Shown here: piece after piece, positions 41,316 through 49,961 of the stretch
Position numbering within the stretch: the first letter of the stretch is position 1
How the letters are laid out: each line of letters begins with the position of its first letter
Assembly (NCBI RefSeq): GCF_001890925.1
Contig: NZ_MLCB01000073.1
Span: forward strand, 1-51,809
Length of the DNA stretch: 51,809 nt
Direction: 5' to 3'
From: Planktotalea frisia
GTDB lineage: Bacteria > Pseudomonadota > Alphaproteobacteria > Rhodobacterales > Rhodobacteraceae
Made by a program: the position numbers and the translations under genes
Notes under the pieces: model-generated
Databases searched by the model: none
What the model was told of the DNA's origin: nothing
What the model saw: the letters and a program-made list of their open reading frames with translations, nothing else

Positions 41316-42569
41316 GCGCCCCTTCGGTCTCTGTCATTGTTGTGAGCAGAGGCCGCGCTGCTGATCTACCGCTGTGTTTGTTGGGGGTTTCTCAGCTCGA
41401 TTTTCCGCTCTTTGAAGTTGTTTTGGTCGCTGACGAAGCCGGGCTAGAGGCTGCACGGGGTTTGCCATTTTTTGATGAACTGAAAACGGTAACGTTTGAA
41501 GAGGCTAATATCTCCAAAGCGCGCAATCTTGGGATCTCAGAGGCAGCAGGCGAAATCGTTGCTTTCATAGATGATGACGCTGTGCCGGAACCGACGTGGC
41601 TACGTTATCTAACCGCTGGATTTAGCGAACCTGAAGTTGCCGTCGCAGGCGGATTTGTGCGTGGACGCAACGGGATTAGTTTTCAATGGAAAGCGCGCAG
41701 CGTGGATTGTTTTGGAGATGCCACCCCGCTCGACGTTTCTGAGGATAAGATCAGCATCCTAACACCTACGAATGGACGCGCGATCAAGACGGAGGGCACC
41801 AACATGGCAGTGCGCCGTGATGTGAGTGCGCCGTGATGTGATTGCGCAGATGGGTGGGTTTGATCCGGCTTATCGTTTTTATTTGGATGAGACCGACCTG
41901 AACTATCGCATGATGCAAGAAGTTCATCGCACAGCAATCGCACCGCTTGCGCAAGTTCATCATGGGTACAAGGCGAGTGCAACGCGACGTCAGGATCGTG
42001 TTCCAACTGACTTGACCGAGATTGGGGCGAGTCTTGCGGTTTATTTGCGTAAGTTTGCGCCGAACACCCAACATAAAGTGACATTTGCCAAGGCGCGCAA
42101 AGAGCAAAGGGTAAGGGCCCTGCGCCATATGATGGCGGGCTTGTTGGAGCCGCGAGATGTTAGGCGCTTGATGGGCAGTTTTGATAAGGGTGTCGAAGTA
42201 GGTTCGCAGCGCGCAATAAGCACCTTGTCCACTATTCCTTTGGCGCGCGACGGGTTCAAACCTTTAACTCAGCGTTTCAAAGGGCAGCATGTGATTGTCG
42301 AGGGGTCATGGTTCAAGCGCAAAGCGTTGAGACAGATGGCCATGGAAACTGTTAGAAACGGCACGCGCACTTCGCTTTTCATATTTTCGCCCACTCTGCG
42401 CCCTCACAAGGTGCGATTCACGAAAGAGGGTGTTTGGGAACAGACTGGCGGTCTCTTTGGGCGCAGTGTTCGTGCGGGCGCACACGTTTTAGGGGTGACG
42501 CAAAAGCAAAGGGTCGCGCAAGAGTTGAAGCGACTTGCAAAGCTGCGCGATTTCCCGCCAAAAGTGTAA
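41312..42569 (+). pseudogene. Family 2 glycosyltransferase disrupted by a 16-bp tandem duplication
   Basis: A GT2 enzyme is split in two frames. The first (41312-41836) has VSVIVVSRGRAADLPLCL, EANISKARNLGISEAAGEIVAFIDDDAVPEP with the DDD metal site, and stops after NMAVRRDVSAP. The second (from about 41826 to 42569) continues RRDVIAQMGGFDPAYRFYLDETDLNYR. A perfect 16-bp tandem repeat, GTGCGCCGTGATGTGA at 41810-41825 and 41826-41841, causes the shift: removing one copy reads NMAVRRDVIAQMGG and restores a 413-residue protein. The N-terminal product keeps the nucleotide-sugar site but lacks the acceptor part. The duplication could revert by slippage. Confidence 0.92.
41809..41841 (+). repeat. 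Perfect 16-bp tandem duplication
   Basis: GTGCGCCGTGATGTGA occurs twice in a row (41810-41825, 41826-41841); the preceding A extends the repeat by one base. Sixteen is not a multiple of three, so it shifts the frame of the glycosyltransferase it lies in and brings in TGA at 41834-41836. Confidence 0.97.
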
Positions 42570-42684
42570 AGCGACGATTTTGGAAACAATGCCATCAAAT
42601 TTCGATTAATAGACATGTTTTGGGCCCATTTCGTACCTAGAGCCGAGTCGAGACGTTAAGTGGTTTGAACACAGGGGCAATGTG

Positions 42685-43578
42685 ATGCGTAACAAAGTAA
42701 CAAAGGCAATCTTTCCGGTCGCGGGCCTCGGCACGCGGTTTTTGCCTGCGACAAAATCGGTTCCGAAAGAAATTATGACCCTCGTGGATCGTCCGTTGAT
42801 CCAATACGCAATTGATGAGGCGCGCGCAGCAGGGATCAAAGAGTTCATCTTTGTGACGTCTCGCGGAAAAGGCGCGCTTGAGGATTACTTTGATCACTCG
42901 CCCCAGCTTGAGAACGAGCTGCGTAAAAAGGGCAAAGATGATCTGCTCGAAATTTTGAAGTCCACAAACATGGACAGTGGCGCGATCGCTTACATGCGTC
43001 AGCACAAAGCGCTGGGCCTTGGTCACGCAGTTTGGTGTGCACGTCGTTTGATCGGCAATGAGCCATTTGCGGTGATCCTGCCAGACGATGTGATCGCGGC
43101 GGAAAAGCCGTGCTTGCAGCAAATGGTCGAAGCGTATGAAGACGTCGGTGGCAACATGGTTGCAGCGATGGAAGTTCCGCCTTCAAAGGCCTCGTCCTAT
43201 GGTATCTTGGATGTGAAGGAAGACATGGGCTCGATGGTCTCCGTCAAAGGCATGGTTGAAAAGCCAGCGCCGGGCACAGAGCCGTCCAACTTGGCCGTCA
43301 TTGGCCGCTATATTCTGTCACCACATGTTCTTAAAAACCTCAATAAGATCAAATCTGGCGCGGGCGGTGAAATCCAACTGACTGATGCGATTGACCAAGA
43401 GATCGGTACGGATCGTGGCGTTTACGGGTACCGCTTCCGCGGGCAGCGGTTTGACTGCGGGTCGAAGTCGGGTTTCTTGCAGGCGACTGTGGCGTTTGGT
43501 CTGTCTCGTGAAGACTTACGTGACGATCTGCATGGTTATCTGACCGATCTTATGGCAACTGAGAAAGCAGCTCAGTAG
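42685..43578 (+). CDS. galU: UTP-glucose-1-phosphate uridylyltransferase
   Basis: This enzyme makes UDP-glucose. From ATG 42685 it has 297 residues; a GTG one codon upstream is also possible, and AGGGG lies 8 nt before the ATG. AIFPVAGLGTRFLPATKSVPKEIMTLVDRPLIQYAIDEA is the nucleotide-binding N-terminus. LGLGHAVWCARRLIGNEPFAVILPDDV, VEKPAPG and GGEIQLTDAI are also typical of GalU. It lies 115 bp after the broken glycosyltransferase and heads galU-galE and the glycosyltransferase genes. Confidence 0.96.
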   Translation: MRNKVTKAIFPVAGLGTRFLPATKSVPKEIMTLVDRPLIQYAIDEARAAGIKEFIFVTSRGKGALEDYFDHSPQLENELRKKGKDDLLEILKSTNMDSGAIAYMRQHKALGLGHAVWCARRLIGNEPFAVILPDDVIAAEKPCLQQMVEAYEDVGGNMVAAMEVPPSKASSYGILDVKEDMGSMVSVKGMVEKPAPGTEPSNLAVIGRYILSPHVLKNLNKIKSGAGGEIQLTDAIDQEIGTDRGVYGYRFRGQRFDCGSKSGFLQATVAFGLSREDLRDDLHGYLTDLMATEKAAQ

Positions 43579-43601
43579 GCATTTGAACGGGAGATCTAAG
43601 G

Positions 43602-44585
43602 TTGGACAACGTATTAGTTGCGGGCGGCGCAGGATACATTGGCTCGCATGCGTGCAAAGCTGTGTCCAACGCTGGTTTTACACCGGTGTGTTTCGACAAC
43701 CTTTCCACAGGCTGGGAGGACGCGGTTAAGTTTGGTCCATTCGAGCAAGGCGACTTGCTGGATCGCGCCCGCATTGACGAGGTTATCGCCAAGCATAAAC
43801 CCATCGCCATCATGCATTTCGCAGCGCTTTCGCAAGTGGGAGAGAGCATGGATGATCCGGGGCTCTATTGGCGCACGAATGTGCTGGGCTCGCTCAATCT
43901 GATCGAAGCGGCAGTCGATGCGCATATCAACAAGTTTATCTTTTCGTCGACCTGCGCCACGTATGGCGATCAGGACAATGTTGTCCTTGATGAAGACAGC
44001 GTTCAGCAGCCTATCAATGCCTATGGCGCGTCCAAGCGCGCGGTTGAGAATATCCTCTATGACTTCGAGCGCCGTTTTGGCCTGCGTCATGTGATTTTTC
44101 GCTATTTCAACGTCGCTGGCGCGGACCCTGAGGGCGAAGTGGGTGAGTTTCATCAGCCTGAGACGCATCTGATCCCGCTCATGCTTGATGCGATTGATGG
44201 CAAGCGGGATGCTTTGACGATCTATGGCACGGACTATGAGACGCCCGATGGTACCTGCGTGCGCGACTATGTGCATGTCTGCGACTTGGTCGATGCGCAT
44301 TTGCTTGGGATGCAGTGGCTTACGGATGGACGTCCGAGTGCTGTGTTCAATCTGGGTACAGGCTCTGGATTTAGCGTGCGCGACGTTGTGGATCACTCCA
44401 AAAGCGTCACCAATAAGGAAGTGCCGATTATCGAGGGTGCCCGCCGCGCGGGCGATTGCACGCAGCTTGTGTCTGGATCTAGCAAGGCTGAAGCAGAGCT
44501 GGGTTGGAAGCCGACGCGTTCCAACCTCAAGTCAATGATCGGCGATGCGTGGAGGTGGCACCAAACTGGGCACTATTCCAAATAA
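43602..44585 (+). CDS. galE: UDP-glucose 4-epimerase
   Basis: This 327-residue short-chain dehydrogenase-family epimerase interconverts UDP-glucose and UDP-galactose. GGAGYIGSHACKAV binds NAD, and SSTCATYGD plus NAYGASK supply the catalytic Ser/Thr and Tyr-x3-Lys. RYFNVAGADPEGEVGE, TPDGTCVRDYVHVCDL and NLGTGSGFSV are further GalE signatures. The start is a TTG at 43602, which gives the expected N-terminus MDNVLVAGG; GGAG lies 12 nt before it. The 3' end overlaps the next gene by 41 nt if that starts at its first ATG. Confidence 0.95.
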   Translation: MDNVLVAGGAGYIGSHACKAVSNAGFTPVCFDNLSTGWEDAVKFGPFEQGDLLDRARIDEVIAKHKPIAIMHFAALSQVGESMDDPGLYWRTNVLGSLNLIEAAVDAHINKFIFSSTCATYGDQDNVVLDEDSVQQPINAYGASKRAVENILYDFERRFGLRHVIFRYFNVAGADPEGEVGEFHQPETHLIPLMLDAIDGKRDALTIYGTDYETPDGTCVRDYVHVCDLVDAHLLGMQWLTDGRPSAVFNLGTGSGFSVRDVVDHSKSVTNKEVPIIEGARRAGDCTQLVSGSSKAEAELGWKPTRSNLKSMIGDAWRWHQTGHYSK

Positions 44586-45783
44586 CGACAGGCCTATTTG
44601 CCTTGATCTGACCCGTCTCCTGAGCCGTACAGGCATGGTGCATACGGGTGTTGATCGTGTGGAATGGGCCTATTTGGAGTGGTGTTTAAGCTTGGATCGC
44701 CCTGTTTTTGCGCTGGTCCGCAGCGCGTTTGGGTATTTTCTGCTTGATCGCGTGAGTATGGCTTTTGCGCATCAGCATCTTAGGACCGCGGATTGGGGTA
44801 AAACTGATCTCCTCTCGCAATTCGCGTTCAAGTTAAGCCCAGCCCGCCGCGCTGCCGAAGCTGCCTTGCGCAAGCACGCGATTGCACGCGCTACGCCGTC
44901 CCGCATTGGCGTTCTCTTGCGCCGGAATTTTGCCGATGGCGTGCTGTATCTCAACACAGGTCATAGCAATCTCAGCAAGCGCGTTTTCCGCGCGTTCCAC
45001 TCGTTGAAAGGCGCACAAATCGGGGTTTTGATTCACGATCTTATCCCGCTGGATTGGCCCGATTATCAACGGGCCGGTACCGTTGCACAGTTTGAAAAAC
45101 GCATGCGCGTCGTGTCGCAATTCGCGGATGTTTTGATCTGCAATTCACAGCAAACGCTTGACGATTGTACGCGTCATTTCAAGGGCTTCGGTAGAATGCC
45201 AGAGGCTTTTGTGGCCCATCTTGGCGTTGATCTGCCTGACCACCCAGAGGTGGCATTGCCGCAAGTACCACGCCCCTACGTTATTACCATCGGCACGATT
45301 GAACCGCGCAAGAACCACGTCTTCTTGCTCGATCTTTGGGATCAGTGGGAGGAAGCACCGCATCTGGTGATTTGCGGCAATCGAGGTTGGAAGAATGAGG
45401 ACGTGTTTGCGCGCCTTGATAAGGGCGATACCGCAAATATCACTGAGCTGAATGGGCTTGAGGATGCGCAGATGATGGGCTTGCTCAAAGGAGCGAAAGC
45501 GGCGCTGTTTCCGAGCCTTGCAGAGGGGTTTGGGCTGCCACAGGTGGAGGCATTAAGCCTTGGCGTGCCCGTCATATGTGGCGATCTTGGCATATATCGT
45601 GAAATCTTGGGAGAATTCCCCGTTTACGCAACGACTTCAAATGCTTATGATTGGCGTATCGAGGTTGAAAAATTGCTGCGTCAAGACAGTGAGAATCACG
45701 GTAGAGTAGTCAAAGATCAGGCCCAGTTCACAGCGCCGAAGTGGGATGCACATTTTAACCTTGTGTTACGACACTTTGGTTAA
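44545..45783 (+). CDS. Family 4 (group 1) glycosyltransferase
   Basis: This 412-residue GT-B type glycosyltransferase has the C-terminal donor site: TIGTIEPRKNHVFLLDLW, LVICGNRGW, ITELNGLEDAQMMGLLKGAKAALFPSLAEGFGLPQVEALSLGVPVICGD, including the EGFGLPQVEA loop with its two Glu. The N-terminal half is variable and would bind the acceptor. The first ATG lies inside galE and lacks a ribosome site; the true start might be slightly downstream. It should transfer a sugar from a nucleotide donor to a growing glycan in the cytoplasm. Confidence 0.88.
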   Translation: MRGGGTKLGTIPNNDRPICLDLTRLLSRTGMVHTGVDRVEWAYLEWCLSLDRPVFALVRSAFGYFLLDRVSMAFAHQHLRTADWGKTDLLSQFAFKLSPARRAAEAALRKHAIARATPSRIGVLLRRNFADGVLYLNTGHSNLSKRVFRAFHSLKGAQIGVLIHDLIPLDWPDYQRAGTVAQFEKRMRVVSQFADVLICNSQQTLDDCTRHFKGFGRMPEAFVAHLGVDLPDHPEVALPQVPRPYVITIGTIEPRKNHVFLLDLWDQWEEAPHLVICGNRGWKNEDVFARLDKGDTANITELNGLEDAQMMGLLKGAKAALFPSLAEGFGLPQVEALSLGVPVICGDLGIYREILGEFPVYATTSNAYDWRIEVEKLLRQDSENHGRVVKDQAQFTAPKWDAHFNLVLRHFG

Positions 45784-45829
45784 TGGTGTATGTGCCGAGC
45801 TGTTGGGGTCATGAGGAGGCAGAACAGAC

Positions 45830-46840
45830 GTGGGTATCGTCAAGTCATATAGGCTTCGATTGCAACGCAAGCGTTGGCGCATTCGTGCGATTCGCAAGCG
45901 TCGCGAATTGGAACCCATCCGCAATCGCACGCGCCAAATCAAGCGCGGCGATATTTTTCTGTTTTCCACAATGCGCAATGAGCATGTGCGCTTGCCATAC
46001 TTTCTGAAATATTACCGCGATCTCGGGGTGAACCACTTCTTTATCGTGGATAATGACAGCACGGATGGCGGGCTTGAGTATCTCTCCGAGCAGCCTGATG
46101 TCTCTGTCTGGCATTCTCAGAACAGTTACAAACGTTCGCGCTACGGCGTTGATTGGCTCAATTGGTTGCAACTGCGCTACGCGCATGGCCACTGGTGCTT
46201 GACGGTTGATCCTGATGAGTTCTTTCTCTTCCCGTTCTGCGACACGCGTCCTATTCGTGCGTTGACAGATTGGCTTGATGCGTCGTCGATTAAATCGTTT
46301 AGCGCGATGCTTTTGGATATGTATCCCAAAGGGCGCATTGATGCAGAGACCTATCTACCGGGTCAAAACCCGATGGATATCGCGTGTTGGTTTGATTCCG
46401 GCAATTACACGATTGAAAAGAACAAAAAGCTTGGCAATCTTTGGATCCAAGGGGGTCCGCGCGCGCGCGTCTTCTTCCCTGATACGCCAGAGAAAGCACC
46501 TGCGCTGAACAAAATCCCACTGGTAAAGTGGGATCGCCGTTACACTTACGTCAGCTCAACGCACAACCTACTGCCGCGCGGTCTTAACCTTGTTTACGAT
46601 GAATGGGGTGGTGAAAAAGCGTCGGGCGTTTTGCTGCACACGAAGTTCCTCAACACCTTTTCTGAAAAAGCGCAGGAAGAGTTGGAGCGCAAGCAGCACT
46701 ATTCTGCCAGCGTTGAATACAAAGCCTATGCAGAGCGGCTCGCGGAGAACCCTGATCTGTGGTGCAAGTGGTCTGAGAAATACATCAACTGGCGTCAGCT
46801 CGAAATTCTTGGCCTCATGTCCAAAGGAAACTGGGCTTGA
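45830..46840 (+). CDS. Glycosyltransferase family 2/92-like protein
   Basis: This 336-residue protein starts at GTG 45830 with AGGAGG 10 nt upstream. The very basic first 40 residues precede a domain with STMRNEHVRLPYFLKYYRDLGVNHFFIVDNDSTDGGLEYL and HWCLTVDPDEFFLFP, the pattern of Glyco_tranf_2_4 / GT92-like enzymes; DPDEFF holds the metal-binding acids. The donor and acceptor are unknown. It is coupled to the following gene by a TTGA overlap. Similar proteins often accompany GT14-type enzymes in this bacterial group, from memory. Confidence 0.85.
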   Translation: MGIVKSYRLRLQRKRWRIRAIRKRRELEPIRNRTRQIKRGDIFLFSTMRNEHVRLPYFLKYYRDLGVNHFFIVDNDSTDGGLEYLSEQPDVSVWHSQNSYKRSRYGVDWLNWLQLRYAHGHWCLTVDPDEFFLFPFCDTRPIRALTDWLDASSIKSFSAMLLDMYPKGRIDAETYLPGQNPMDIACWFDSGNYTIEKNKKLGNLWIQGGPRARVFFPDTPEKAPALNKIPLVKWDRRYTYVSSTHNLLPRGLNLVYDEWGGEKASGVLLHTKFLNTFSEKAQEELERKQHYSASVEYKAYAERLAENPDLWCKWSEKYINWRQLEILGLMSKGNWA

Positions 46841-48534
46841 GCGTAGGGATCATCATGTTAGTCCACACAGCCCTCGGGCGCGCGGAACAAGTCGCGCGCC
46901 ATTGGGCTGCGTCTGACTGCCCTGTGGTGATCCATGTTGACAAGAAGGTCGATAACAAGACCTACCGCGAATTTCAAAATGCCATTCGCGATGAACCTTT
47001 GATCAAATTCTCAAAGCGTCATTTTTGCGAATGGGGCGGCTGGGGCATCACTGCTGCTACGCAAGCTGCTGCCGAAGAATTGCTGCATAGCTTTGCCGAT
47101 GTGCGCCATGTATTTCTCGCCTCTGGCTCGTGTTTGCCTCTGCGCCCTGTCGATGAGTTGAAAGAGTATCTTGATGCGCGCCCGCGCACCGATTTCATTG
47201 AATCAGCGACAACCTCTGATGTGCCTTGGACGGTTGGCGGCCTTGATATCGAACGTTTCACCCTGCGCTTCCCGTTCTCATGGAAAACGCAGCGGCGTAT
47301 GTTCGACAAATACGTCGCATTTCAGTGCAAGCTCGGGTTAAAGCGGCGTATTCCCAAGGGTCTCGTTCCGCACATGGGATCACAGTGGTGGTGCCTTACG
47401 CGGCAAACGCTTTCTGCGATCTTAGAAGACCCCGAGCGCCCCAAGTATGACCGGTATTTTCGCAAAGTCTGGATCCCTGACGAGAGCTATTTTCAGACCC
47501 TCGCGCGTCAGTATTCTGCGAATATCGAAAGCCGCTCTTTGACTCTGTCAAAGTTCGATTTTCAAGGTAAGCCGCACATCTTTTATGACGACCACCTCCA
47601 ACTTTTGCGCCGCTCTGATTGCTTTGTGGCGCGTAAGATTTGGCCCCATGCGGATCGTGTGTATGAGACGTTTTTGACGGATGGCGCAGGTGCGATGAAG
47701 CGTGCAGAGCCGAACCCCGGTAAGATCGACCGTATTTTCGCGAAAGCGGTCGAGCGGCGAACACGCGGTCGTGCAGGTCTTGTTATGCACTCTCGTTTCC
47801 CGAATGAAGGTTGGGAGAATGGGCTGACCTGTTCTGCGTATTCGGTGTTTCAAGGCTTTACCGAGCTGTTCGAGGATTTCGAACCTTGGCTTGCCAAGGC
47901 GACGGGCACACAAGTGCATGGACACCTCTTTTCGCCGGAACGCGCAGAGTTTTCGTCAAGTCAGACTGTTATCAACGGTGGTCTCAGCAACGCGCCTGAG
48001 CTGCGCGATTATAACGGTGCGGCCTTTCTGACGAACCTCATTTGGAACACGCGCGGTGAACGTCAGTGTTTCCAATTCGGGCCAATGGATACGCAAAAGA
48101 TCTGCTGGAAACTTAGCAATGATCCGAATGCGCAGATTTCTGTTATCACGGGCGCTTGGGCGGTTCCGTTGTTCACAGCCAATCAAAACTTCTCAGACTT
48201 GCGTCGCGAAGCTGCGCGTCTGCAAAAGATCGAGAACAAGTTTCTCTATAAGTTGCGCAACCCCTACGCCAAAGTGCGCATTCGTATTTGGACCATGGCT
48301 GAATTCACTGAAAGCCCGATGGAGCCTTTGCAGACCATCATTGACGAAATTGGGAACGCGCCTCAAAGACGACTGTCCGAGGCACCGAAAATGGCAGACC
48401 TCACAGGTTTTGGTCAGTTCCTACAGAACCTCAAGAACCAAGGGATGCACCCGCATTTGATGGGCGATTTCCCCATCCATGATGATCCTATCACGCCTGT
48501 TAAAAAGCAACGTAAACCCTATTTGGTGAAGTAA
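46837..48534 (+). CDS. GT14-type beta-1,6-N-acetylglucosaminyltransferase with long C-terminal extension
   Basis: This 565-residue protein starts at TTG 46837, overlapping the previous stop (TTGA). Residues about 1-260 match the core-2/I-branching GlcNAc transferase fold (GT14): IIMLVHTALGRAEQVARHW, VVIHVDKKVDNKTY, HVFLASGSCLPLRPVDELKEYL and HMGSQWWCLTR. Residues about 270-565 form an extension I associate, from memory, with DUF5927, with SAYSVFQGFTELFEDF and MHSRFPNEGWENG; this part may bind nucleotide or acceptor. The eukaryotic homologues branch O-glycans. Here the enzyme probably adds a branch sugar to a surface glycan. Confidence 0.85.
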   Translation: MSVGIIMLVHTALGRAEQVARHWAASDCPVVIHVDKKVDNKTYREFQNAIRDEPLIKFSKRHFCEWGGWGITAATQAAAEELLHSFADVRHVFLASGSCLPLRPVDELKEYLDARPRTDFIESATTSDVPWTVGGLDIERFTLRFPFSWKTQRRMFDKYVAFQCKLGLKRRIPKGLVPHMGSQWWCLTRQTLSAILEDPERPKYDRYFRKVWIPDESYFQTLARQYSANIESRSLTLSKFDFQGKPHIFYDDHLQLLRRSDCFVARKIWPHADRVYETFLTDGAGAMKRAEPNPGKIDRIFAKAVERRTRGRAGLVMHSRFPNEGWENGLTCSAYSVFQGFTELFEDFEPWLAKATGTQVHGHLFSPERAEFSSSQTVINGGLSNAPELRDYNGAAFLTNLIWNTRGERQCFQFGPMDTQKICWKLSNDPNAQISVITGAWAVPLFTANQNFSDLRREAARLQKIENKFLYKLRNPYAKVRIRIWTMAEFTESPMEPLQTIIDEIGNAPQRRLSEAPKMADLTGFGQFLQNLKNQGMHPHLMGDFPIHDDPITPVKKQRKPYLVK

Positions 48535-48537
48535 GAT

Positions 48538-49956
48538 ATGAGTGACGCATTCGACTATTTCATCGTCTTTGCAGAAATGCGTACGGGCTCGAATTTTCTA
48601 GAGGCAAACTTGAACGCGATAGACGGCGTGACTTGTCACGGTGAAGCTTTCAATCCGCATTTTATTGGCTACCCGAATAAAACTGAAATTCTAGGCGTTA
48701 CCCGTGAAATGCGTGAGAAAAGCCCAGAACAGTTGATCGAAACGATCAAGAAGTTCTCAGATGGTTTAGGCGGTTTTCGTTACTTTCACGACCATGATCC
48801 ACGCGTCATGGACATTGCAATGGACGATCCGCGCTGCGCCAAAATTATCCTGACGCGCAACCCTCTTGAAAGCTATGTTTCTTGGAAGATTGCGCAGGAA
48901 ACGGGACAGTGGAAGCTGACCAACGTAAAGCGCCGGCGCGACGCGAAAGCGACGTTTAATGCAGCGGAATTCGAGATGCATGTGGAAGAGCTGCAAGCGT
49001 TTCAGGTGACCTTGCTCAATCGTTTGCAAGCTCAAGGGCAAACCGCGTTTTATGTGGCTTACGAGGACCTGCAAAACCTTGACGTGATGAACGGCCTTGC
49101 GGGTTTTCTAGGGGTCGACGGTCGCCTTGGCGGGCTTGATGATTCACTCAAGCCCCAGAACCCGGTCGCCTTGGAAGACAAGGTTGCGAACCTTGATGAT
49201 TTGAACGCTGGTCTGGCGCGGCTGGATCGTTTCAATCTCGCACGTACGCCCAATTTCGAGCCGCGTCGTGGGCCTGTTGTACCAAGCTACATTGCTGCAC
49301 AAAACGCGCCACTGCTCTACATGCCGATCCGCTCAGGCCCTGAGCAGGTCGTGCAAAATTGGCTTGCTGCCTTGGATGATGCGCTTCAAACAGGCTTTAA
49401 CCAAAAGTCGTTGCGCAATTGGAAGCGAGACCATGTGGGGCACCGTACGTTCACGGTATTGCGCCATCCTGCGCTTCGGTTGCACGATGCGTTTTGTAGT
49501 AAAATTTTGACCACCGGCCCCGGTAGTTTCAACAAAATCCGCAACACTTTACGCCGCTTTCACAAACTTCCTATTCCGGGCCAAGAACCGAACGAAAACT
49601 GGGACCTCGCGGCGCATCGCGAAGCGTTTATCGCTTTTGCGCAGTTTGTGAAGATGAACCTGTCTGGCCAAACCTCTATTCGCGTCGATGCGCATTGGTG
49701 CAGTCAGTCGCAAGCGATTGCAAACATGGCTGATTTTGCTCTGCCCGATATGGTGTTGCGCGAAGATCAGCTTGCCGAAATGCTCCCCATACTTGCGCTC
49801 TCTGCGGGTTGCGAAACAGCGCCTGCACCTGACTTGGAAGCACAAGAGCCGATGTTCTTTAACCTATCGGACATCTACGATGCAGAAGTCGAAAGCGCTG
49901 TGCAAGATGCCTATCAGCGCGACTATCTGATGTTCGGATTTGAAAGCTGGGGCTGA
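48538..49956 (+). CDS. Sulfotransferase-like protein with a second, degenerate module
   Basis: This 472-residue protein starts with a PAPS-dependent sulfotransferase domain: FAEMRTGSNFLEANL (12-25) is the 5'-phosphosulfate loop, and KIILTRNPLESYVSWKIA (102-119) is the 3'-phosphate site with Arg107 and Ser112. It resembles the NodH/Stf0 group that sulfates carbohydrates. From about residue 265 a second module with PIRSGPEQVVQNWL and TVLRHPALRLHDAFCSKIL looks like a divergent sulfotransferase lacking clear PAPS-loop residues. It probably sulfates the glycan built by the neighbouring transferases. It starts 3 nt after the GT14-type gene. Confidence 0.82.
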   Translation: MSDAFDYFIVFAEMRTGSNFLEANLNAIDGVTCHGEAFNPHFIGYPNKTEILGVTREMREKSPEQLIETIKKFSDGLGGFRYFHDHDPRVMDIAMDDPRCAKIILTRNPLESYVSWKIAQETGQWKLTNVKRRRDAKATFNAAEFEMHVEELQAFQVTLLNRLQAQGQTAFYVAYEDLQNLDVMNGLAGFLGVDGRLGGLDDSLKPQNPVALEDKVANLDDLNAGLARLDRFNLARTPNFEPRRGPVVPSYIAAQNAPLLYMPIRSGPEQVVQNWLAALDDALQTGFNQKSLRNWKRDHVGHRTFTVLRHPALRLHDAFCSKILTTGPGSFNKIRNTLRRFHKLPIPGQEPNENWDLAAHREAFIAFAQFVKMNLSGQTSIRVDAHWCSQSQAIANMADFALPDMVLREDQLAEMLPILALSAGCETAPAPDLEAQEPMFFNLSDIYDAEVESAVQDAYQRDYLMFGFESWG

Positions 49957-49961
49957 CGCAA

